Assembly: GCA_020532365.1 (NCBI GenBank) | Contig: JAJBBL010000132.1 | Span: forward strand, 1 to 16,669 | Origin: Candidatus Cloacimonadota bacterium | GTDB lineage: Bacteria; Cloacimonadota; Cloacimonadia; Cloacimonadales; JAJBBL01 | Direction: 5' to 3' | DNA: 16,669 nt | In this document: piece by piece, positions 1 to 5,411 of the stretch | Numbering within the stretch: the first letter of the stretch is position 1 | How the letters are laid out: each line of letters begins with the position of its first letter | Position numbers and translations under genes: made by a program | The notes under the pieces: model-generated | The model's database searches: none | The model's input: the letters and a program-made list of their open reading frames with translations, nothing else | What the model was told of the DNA's origin: nothing

Positions 1-733
1 CAGAGGTTCCATCACTGGCGATAGTTCCCGCTATATGAGTACCGTGTCCAGATTGGTCTGAAATATCGTGATTATTATCCATAAAGTTATAGCCGTGATT
101 AGGATATCTCATATCAGTCCACAGGTTATCTTTTATATCAGTGTGAAGGATATTAAGTCCGCTGTCTATCACAGCCACCAAAACTCCGTCACCTTTGTAG
201 CCGAGCTCCCATACTTCAGGTACATTCATCCTGCTAAGATTCCAAGCGATAACCCTTGTGTTTCCGCTGTCAGACTCTTTTTGAGTAACGGCATTATTGT
301 ATACTACGTCAGGGGCAGAGTCATAAGCAATAGTGGAGATTTCATCAAATCTATCTATAGCGATGAGTGCTTTAGGGGTGGCGTTAAACCCGATTGCATT
401 ATACAACCAATGATAGTTCGGTTGTGAGATTTCGCCACTCTCATGTAGCTCACTAAGTCTGCTTCTTAGTCGTTGTTGACTATTCGCAGAAAACTCCTTA
501 AGGGTGGTTAAAGCTACTTCTCTTCTCTCACTCTTGCTTAGGTTCGCAACCTGTTCATAAAGTTGATCAGGGTTGTACTGTTCGCTCAGTAAAAGCACTA
601 CCGGATGCTTTATATCTTTAGAACCATCCAAGCTTAGTACAGAGTTAAGCCTCTCTTCCCCTTTATTCAAGGCAAATGAATAAAGATTAAGAACGAGTAT
701 CAAACTAATGCAAATAAGTAACATTTTTTTCAT
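1..733 (-). CDS. Secreted subtilisin-like serine protease (S8), 3' end outside window
   Basis: The frame is open from the ATG at 733 to the window edge, giving 244 residues. Residues 1-20 form a signal peptide (MKKMLLICISLILVLNLYSF). Residues about 43-141 are an I9-like propeptide with the family helix (SERRE..LTTLKEFS, 69-82). The S8 domain then starts: catalytic Asp190 lies in AVIDSG and catalytic His230 in SGHGTHIAG. The oxyanion Asn, the Ser and all C-terminal modules lie beyond base 1. It is the most divergent protease here: it has Ile where the two complete active paralogues have Cys four residues after the catalytic His, and it lacks their GAD(K)(V/L)WE run before the first catalytic strand. 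It starts 18 bases after the stop of the protease-less gene, behind a purine-rich ribosome site, so co-transcription is likely. The visible part looks active; substrate is unknown. Confidence 0.93.
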   Translation of the reverse strand, partial: MKKMLLICISLILVLNLYSFALNKGEERLNSVLSLDGSKDIKHPVVLLLSEQYNPDQLYEQVANLSKSERREVALTTLKEFSANSQQRLRSRLSELHESGEISQPNYHWLYNAIGFNATPKALIAIDRFDEISTIAYDSAPDVVYNNAVTQKESDSGNTRVIAWNLSRMNVPEVWELGYKGDGVLVAVIDSGLNILHTDIKDNLWTDMRYPNHGYNFMDNNHDISDQSGHGTHIAGTIASDGTS

Positions 734-740
734 AGTACTT

Positions 741-749
741 TCTCCCCCT
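741..749 (-). promoter_or_regulatory. Ribosome binding site of the protease at 1-733
   Basis: On the minus strand AGGGGGAGA ends seven bases before the ATG at 733. It starts just after the stop codon of the preceding gene (752-754), which favours this start and suggests translational coupling. Confidence 0.7.
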
Positions 750-751
750 AT

Positions 752-1762
752 CTATTTAAGAAGTATCACTTTTTTTAGCAAGCTTTTTTTATTGGTAAGA
801 AGTCTTATGAAATAAATGCCGTTAGGCAGCTCTCCCCCATTGTCGTCCCTAAAATCCCATTGATGCGATAGTTCTGATGCTCTCTGAGCTGTTAGATCGA
901 ACTGTTTTACTAACTCTCCCTTGATGTTATAAATAATCAGGCTTGATGGTGTCGTGTTGTCGATGCTATTGTATTCTATAAACAGACTTGAGTTCTTAGT
1001 GCCCGTCGCGCTATGAAAGCTAAAAGGGTTTGGATATACTTTTAAGTTGTGACTCTCTATTTCGTGCCATTTGTCATTAACCTTCGATTGGTCTAAAATA
1101 TATCCTCCCATGCTAATTTTACTCGGCAAATACCCTTTTCTATATGCCCTTGCCTTTAAGACGAAAGATTCTTCCGCTACGATGGGCTGAACGTATAAGA
1201 TAGCTGACGGGGTTGGCTCACGTGTGTCGTTTGTATAAAATATGGTTGCTCCTTCAGTGCTTGAAAGCTCAATTTTAACCGGATATGTATAGTGACCAGC
1301 TGGTGGGGAAAAGGTTGGATTGGAAACCGGTGGATTAATTGTAACCGAGACCGTATCGATTTGACCAGTCTCAAAATAGTCGTTCATTAATCTATAAGCA
1401 GCTGCAACGTAAAAGCTGTAATTTCCGGGCTCAGAGATGTGTAGAATGTAATCTGTATCTACAACATATTTATCATTTATGTAGTCAAAAGCGCCCTGGT
1501 TATAAGATTGATAAATGTAGAAGCCGAGTAGTTCAAAAAGCTCTGGATCGATATTTTCATTCTCTTCAATAGTCCAGCTTAGCTTTAGATAGTCATATCC
1601 TATCTCGCAACTAAGGGAATCTGGCGAATAATATTGGATGGGTGGAAGCTTAAAAAGATGCTTAGCGTTATCAATTATATCACCTGGGTGCTCGACAGTC
1701 AAAGACCAACTGGCCCCAACAATCAACAGCAGTAGACTCAATAAATAATAGCGCTTAAGCAT
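752..1762 (-). CDS. Protease-less secreted paralogue: FN3-like + chitobiase C-terminal + sorting domain
   Basis: This 336-residue protein has a signal peptide (1-20, LLSLLLLIVGASWS core) but no propeptide or S8 domain. After a short linker it matches only the last third of its neighbours: FN3-like domain about 40-143 (LSWTIEENENIDPELFELLGF, compare LSWNIEFNENVNPSVFDLQGF at 5055-8150), CHB_HEX_C domain about 148-223 (TIFYTNDTREPT ... LKARAYRKGYLPS), and sorting domain 238-336 (VYPNPF ... IYNIKGELV ... NGIYFIRL, ending KKVILLK). The frame is intact and the signal peptide is joined cleanly, so it looks like a functional reduced gene rather than decay. It starts 23 bases after the upstream stop. 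Unlike its neighbours it has no visible Shine-Dalgarno sequence; the leader is A-rich. It may be a binding or scaffold subunit; no catalytic function is visible. Confidence 0.9.
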   Translation of the reverse strand: MLKRYYLLSLLLLIVGASWSLTVEHPGDIIDNAKHLFKLPPIQYYSPDSLSCEIGYDYLKLSWTIEENENIDPELFELLGFYIYQSYNQGAFDYINDKYVVDTDYILHISEPGNYSFYVAAAYRLMNDYFETGQIDTVSVTINPPVSNPTFSPPAGHYTYPVKIELSSTEGATIFYTNDTREPTPSAILYVQPIVAEESFVLKARAYRKGYLPSKISMGGYILDQSKVNDKWHEIESHNLKVYPNPFSFHSATGTKNSSLFIEYNSIDNTTPSSLIIYNIKGELVKQFDLTAQRASELSHQWDFRDDNGGELPNGIYFIRLLTNKKSLLKKVILLK

Positions 1763-1785
1763 CTAATTGTCATTGTTTGTTTTAT

Positions 1786-2142
1786 TTACCTTAGAAGCAT
1801 TACTCTCCTATGGTAGTGCTTATCATCAGTTTTGATTTTTAACAGGTAAATACCGTTGGTAGCGGTTCTATCTTGATGTGTTTTTAGATCCCACTCTACG
1901 TGCTGCATTCCACGACTGACATTTGAGAGCTGGAAGTTGCGGATGTGCTGTCCTTTAATGTTGTAAATATCAATGTCGATATTGCTTAAAGGTTCTGGAA
2001 CAGCAAGCTCAATGGTCAGCGCTTCCCTACTCCTCGTCGTGCTGTTAGCTCTAACTGGGTTTGGATAGAGGCTGATAGTAAACTCTTTTGGTAGTGCATA
2101 TATTTCATCAATGTCAGAGGTATTTACAATATACTGTCTGAC
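1786..2142 (-). repeat. Direct repeat copy 1: near-identical 3' end of the pseudoprotease pair
   Basis: This segment aligns without gaps to 5055-5411 (constant offset of 3269 bases), with roughly nine of ten bases identical by eye. It encodes the whole sorting domain. Over the last hundred residues the two proteins differ at only about five positions, far fewer than in their S8-like domains. Recent duplication followed by divergence, or gene conversion of the 3' end, would explain this. Confidence 0.8.
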
Positions 2143-4881
2143 CACCATCTCACTTGGCAAGCTTCCGAGTTTGTAAGCTATAGCTTTTAGGACAGTTGGT
2201 CTACTTAAAGAGAACGGTTCTTCATATATAGCCGCTGTATAGTCTGGGGTTGTTCCATCAATGGTGTAGAAAACAATCGTATCTTCTTCTACTTCAATAG
2301 AGGCCTCGATAGGTTCATTATATAATCCACTCGGAGGATAAATTTCAGGGTCAGCTATAGCGGGCAAAATGGTAACTTTATATGTATTTAATGATTTGGC
2401 TTCAACTGCTTTTCCTTTAATATTGTAAACTGCTGTAACGTAGAGATAGTAGTCATTAGCATCAATATAATGAAATTTATACTGAGTCTCTGAAATGGGG
2501 TTACTGTTTACCTTTTTAAAATCACTACCCTCTACTGACCAGTACACATTGAATCCTTGAAAATCAAACTCATCAAGGTTAATACCTTCATTAGTCTCAA
2601 CACTCCAAGATAAATCTATGCTATCATAGCCCAGCAATGTTGTTATATCATAAGGTGGATGTGCCACACCGTGATTGTAGTGCGCAGGAAACGTTATATT
2701 ATCAATCCAGGCGGCATCATCACCATGAATACCAGGAGTGTTTTTCACATAGATCCAGCTTACCAAATGTTTTCCCTTAGTAATTGGGAAGCTTGCTCTT
2801 TGCCACTCATTTTCTCCTGACCATTCAGCGATGGCAGAGCTACCTATATAGAATCTCAGGAAGTCGAATTTCTGTTCTGATGAGGTCTTAAAATAGAAGA
2901 CAATGTCACCATCCTCTTTAAGATCGAGGTTTAGTATCAATCTTGTTGAACCTACACTTTTGACTTTACCACTTCTTGCAGAGTATGACCCGGCAAATAC
3001 TGAATCATCAGTAATATACCACTCTTCTGAGTCTTCACCTGTAGTTATAAAATCCCAATCATAGTTTGGGAATTCACCTGAATCAAAGTCAATAGTTGAA
3101 GAAGCTTCTGTTTCGAACGACCACACCTCACTCTCACTTGCTCCAAAGCTATTATGTGCTACTATTTTCCAATAATAGGTAGTTGAAGGTTGAAGCGCTT
3201 CTGTGTGTTTGTAGTGTGAATCGGTTAGCTCCATTCCGTTTACTATGTTAGTCGGTGGACTATCAGTTCCAAAATAGAGGTTATATGAAGTTGTCTGCCT
3301 GTTTTTTTCCCATCTTAGAACAGGGTCGATTACAGTGTTAGATTTTTCATCGTGAGGCGCGACGTTAAACGGAGCTCCGGGAGATCTATTATCAGTTAAA
3401 GTTTCAGACGCTTTATAGACATCTAAGCTCCCTGAACCAAACTTATTGCTTTTTGTGTCTGATAGTTTACGAGCATTTTCCTCTAAGATTTGAGTGATTT
3501 TTTCTGGAGTTAGACTCGGGTCTTTACTGAGCAATAGTGCAATAGCCCCAGCTACTGCTGCTCCAGCTAAACCTTGATTTGAATATTCAGAGTAGTTGCT
3601 TGAAGAATTGTCGATACTGGTCACCTTGACGCCAGGGGCTACAATGTCTGGTTTGATCAACCCCATTTCAGAATCATAAGGGTAGTCGTTAAACTCTCCA
3701 ATGTCTTCCCAAGTAACAGGACCTTCGCCGCTCATAGCATAATAAGAGTCATCAAAGTATGTTGCTCCTACTGTTAACACAGCACTTAGGCCCCCTTTTT
3801 CTACTTGGTCAGGGTGTAGCCAAGGTGGTGGACAATCTGCTGGAGAGTTAATATTTGTGGGTGGCGGATTTACTGAACTGGAAGTTCTGTTAGTTGATAC
3901 GACTGCTAAAAGACCAGTGGAGAGAACATTTTCCATCGTGTTACGATAAAACTCTCTTAAATAGTCCATTGATTCACCAGGATCTCCTCTTAAGATCAAC
4001 ATATCCGCATCGTGTTCTATTGCAAACTCTATACCTTCTACCAGATCACTCGGATAAAGCCTATAACCACCTCTAACTTTAAGAACCATTAGTGATGATT
4101 TTGGAGCTAAACCCGTTTTTATCCCATTTGTACCGTCACCAGCAATTATACCACTAAGCATCGTGCCATCACTTTGCATTACTCCTGGGTAATTATTGTC
4201 GTCAAAAAAGTTATAGCCGGCATGTGGATAGTCGGAATGAGTCCAAAGCTGATTCCTTATATCATTGTTTTCTAAGTTAACACCATCGTCAAGTAGGGCA
4301 ACCACTACCCCTTGTCCAAAATAGCCTTGCTCCCACAGTTTATCTGCACCAGTCGTAGTGATTATTTGTCCAACTTCACTTTCTGTTCTCACCTCATCAT
4401 TGAATCTAAGAGGTGTTTCTGTTGTGTCACTACCCTGCTCTTTGATTTCCTTGTGGTCGTAAAGTAGACTCTTAATATCTTGTCGTTGATTTAGTTCCTT
4501 TAAGGTCTGCATAGATGCTTTCACTGAAACAGCATTGCAAATCCAAAAGAAATGAGGATCTGTTAATAAACCGTTCGTCTCACCCTCTATAAGGTACCTT
4601 CGGAGACTACTTTGATTGTTTTTACTAAACTCCTTAAGCACAGATACCGTTCTCTCTCTACGCTCTTTTTTTGGAAGATCTTTAACCTCATTGTAGAGCT
4701 GATTTGTGTTATATTGTTCTTCCAACACAATAATGATCGGTATGTGTTCGTTTGATTCTTCGTAGTCTGATAACACTTCGTTAAGTTCTAATGTACCTTT
4801 CTCAATACTAATACCGTAATTATTATTATTAAACGACACCAGCATTAACATCGAGATAAATATTGCATACACCCTATGCAT
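1786..4881 (-). CDS. Pseudoprotease: S8 subtilase homologue lacking catalytic His and Ser
   Basis: 1031 residues from the ATG at 4881. An in-frame ATG at 4956 would add 25 residues, but 4881 has a strong AAGGAGG and the start MHRVYAIF matches MYRVHVII of the neighbour. Signal peptide 1-22; propeptide about 47-145; S8-like domain about 178-495. Asp198 is kept (LLDDG). The HGTH motif reads DGTM, putting Asp238 at the catalytic His. The GTSMAxP motif reads GLAGAAV, and ungapped alignment puts Gly437 at the catalytic Ser. The SLG substrate-binding strand (RGD, 298-300) and FSS(K/R)GP (MSGEGP) are also lost; Asn331 may be the former oxyanion Asn. FN3, jelly-roll, second FN3, CHB_HEX_C and sorting domain (YPNP ... 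IYNIKGQHI ... VMLLR) are all intact. The frame is undamaged, so a non-catalytic role under selection is inferred. Confidence 0.93.
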   Translation of the reverse strand: MHRVYAIFISMLMLVSFNNNNYGISIEKGTLELNEVLSDYEESNEHIPIIIVLEEQYNTNQLYNEVKDLPKKERRERTVSVLKEFSKNNQSSLRRYLIEGETNGLLTDPHFFWICNAVSVKASMQTLKELNQRQDIKSLLYDHKEIKEQGSDTTETPLRFNDEVRTESEVGQIITTTGADKLWEQGYFGQGVVVALLDDGVNLENNDIRNQLWTHSDYPHAGYNFFDDNNYPGVMQSDGTMLSGIIAGDGTNGIKTGLAPKSSLMVLKVRGGYRLYPSDLVEGIEFAIEHDADMLILRGDPGESMDYLREFYRNTMENVLSTGLLAVVSTNRTSSSVNPPPTNINSPADCPPPWLHPDQVEKGGLSAVLTVGATYFDDSYYAMSGEGPVTWEDIGEFNDYPYDSEMGLIKPDIVAPGVKVTSIDNSSSNYSEYSNQGLAGAAVAGAIALLLSKDPSLTPEKITQILEENARKLSDTKSNKFGSGSLDVYKASETLTDNRSPGAPFNVAPHDEKSNTVIDPVLRWEKNRQTTSYNLYFGTDSPPTNIVNGMELTDSHYKHTEALQPSTTYYWKIVAHNSFGASESEVWSFETEASSTIDFDSGEFPNYDWDFITTGEDSEEWYITDDSVFAGSYSARSGKVKSVGSTRLILNLDLKEDGDIVFYFKTSSEQKFDFLRFYIGSSAIAEWSGENEWQRASFPITKGKHLVSWIYVKNTPGIHGDDAAWIDNITFPAHYNHGVAHPPYDITTLLGYDSIDLSWSVETNEGINLDEFDFQGFNVYWSVEGSDFKKVNSNPISETQYKFHYIDANDYYLYVTAVYNIKGKAVEAKSLNTYKVTILPAIADPEIYPPSGLYNEPIEASIEVEEDTIVFYTIDGTTPDYTAAIYEEPFSLSRPTVLKAIAYKLGSLPSEMVVRQYIVNTSDIDEIYALPKEFTISLYPNPVRANSTTRSREALTIELAVPEPLSNIDIDIYNIKGQHIRNFQLSNVSRGMQHVEWDLKTHQDRTATNGIYLLKIKTDDKHYHRRVMLLR

Positions 4882-4886
4882 AGTTT

Positions 4887-4893
4887 CCTCCTT
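4887..4893 (-). promoter_or_regulatory. Ribosome binding site deciding the start at 4881
   Basis: AAGGAGG on the minus strand ends five bases before the ATG at 4881. No such sequence precedes the upstream in-frame ATG at 4956, so the shorter protein is preferred. The same AAGGAGG(G/A)AACT leader precedes the neighbour starting at 8150. Confidence 0.85.
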
Positions 4894-4902
4894 GTTAGTC
4901 AT

Positions 4903-4922
4903 TTGCAACGTCAAAGTTGCAA
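4903..4922. repeat. Small hairpin, 7-bp stem
   Basis: TTGCAAC (4903-4909) and GTTGCAA (4916-4922) are perfect inverted copies around a 6-base loop. The hairpin lies just upstream of the ribosome site of the gene starting at 4881, and no T-tract follows it. Confidence 0.5.
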
Positions 4923-4925
4923 TTG

Positions 4926-5020
4926 GCGTACCATCTTGTTCAACTATAGTCTTCATTGTTAAGCAAGACAGGTTTTTACACCCTCTTCCTTATGTACAAT
5001 CTATCAACAAGATGGTACGC
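4926..5020. repeat. 15-bp perfect inverted repeat with 65-base interior
   Basis: GCGTACCATCTTGTT (4926-4940) and AACAAGATGGTACGC (5006-5020) are exact reverse complements. Pairing extends outward through ATTG if one extra G on the left arm is bulged, and an inner ATAG/CTAT can also pair. The arms could form a long stem in the minus-strand transcript or be terminal repeats of a small decayed element. I see no clear target-site duplication. Confidence 0.7.
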
Positions 5021-5025
5021 AATCA

Positions 5026-5066
5026 CTTTTAAGATAAGGATATCTTGTTTTTTACTATCTTAAAAG
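5026..5066. repeat. AT-rich inverted repeat overlapping a stop codon
   Basis: CTTTTAAGATA (5026-5036) is the exact reverse complement of TATCTTAAAAG (5056-5066), which includes the end of the gene at 5055-8150. Part of the same arm, AAGATA (5031-5036), can instead pair with TATCTT (5041-5046) over a 4-base loop. The stems are AT-rich and no T-tract follows in the direction of transcription, so a standard intrinsic terminator is unlikely. An mRNA 3' end or processing structure is possible. Confidence 0.5.
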
Positions 5067-5411
5067 CATTACCCTTCTATGGTAGTGTTTGTCATCAGTT
5101 TTGATTTTTAATAGATAAATACCGTTGGTAGCTGTTCTATCTTGGTGTGTTTTCAGATCCCACTCTACGTGCTGTATACCACGGCTTACATTTGAGAGCT
5201 GGAAGTTACGGATGTGCTGTCCTTTAATGTTGTAAATATTGATGTCGATATTGCTTAAAGGTTCTGGAACAGCAAGCTCAATGGTCAGCGCTTCCCTACT
5301 CCTTGAAGTGCTATTAGCTCTAACTGGGTTTGGATAGAGGTTGATAGTAAACTCATTTGGTAGCGCATATATTTCATCAACGTTAGAGGTATTTACAATA
5401 TACTGTCTAAC
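5055..5411 (-). repeat. Direct repeat copy 2: near-identical 3' end of the pseudoprotease pair
   Basis: Partner of 1786-2142, colinear with no insertions or deletions. It covers the sorting domain and the linker before it. Similarity continues more weakly upstream through the jelly-roll domain and falls in the S8-like domain. Confidence 0.8.

Larger units (their letters stand above)
4882..5054. other. 173-base spacer between the two pseudoprotease genes
   Basis: This is the longest gap in the array. It holds a 7-bp hairpin (4903-4922), a 15-bp inverted repeat spanning 4926-5020 and most of an AT-rich hairpin (5026-5066). I could not find a convincing -10/-35 pair or a terminator with a T-tract in the direction of transcription. 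The frame of the downstream gene stays open up to an ATG at 4956, probably by chance. The spacer could carry an internal promoter, an RNA processing site or the remnant of a small inserted element. Confidence 0.6.

Noticed and set aside
68..427. Open frame of 119 codons on the plus strand
   Set aside because: It lies opposite the protease at 1-733, whose signal peptide, propeptide and Asp/His motifs are clear. The plus-strand product has no recognisable features and no good ribosome site.
3979..3996. RGD in the gene at 1786-4881 as an integrin-type adhesion motif
   Set aside because: It aligns with the substrate-binding SLG strand of active subtilases, so a chance outcome of active-site decay is the simpler explanation. 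The base range given here is approximate.
4882..4956. N-terminal extension of the gene at 1786-4881 from an ATG at 4956
   Set aside because: The extra 25 residues are hydrophilic and would bury the signal peptide. The ATG at 4956 has no ribosome site, while 4881 has AAGGAGG and matches the start of its paralogue.
5031..5053. Plus-strand terminator: AAGATA hairpin followed by GTTTTTT
   Set aside because: The stem is only six AT-rich pairs and no plus-strand gene lies upstream, so the T-run is probably incidental.
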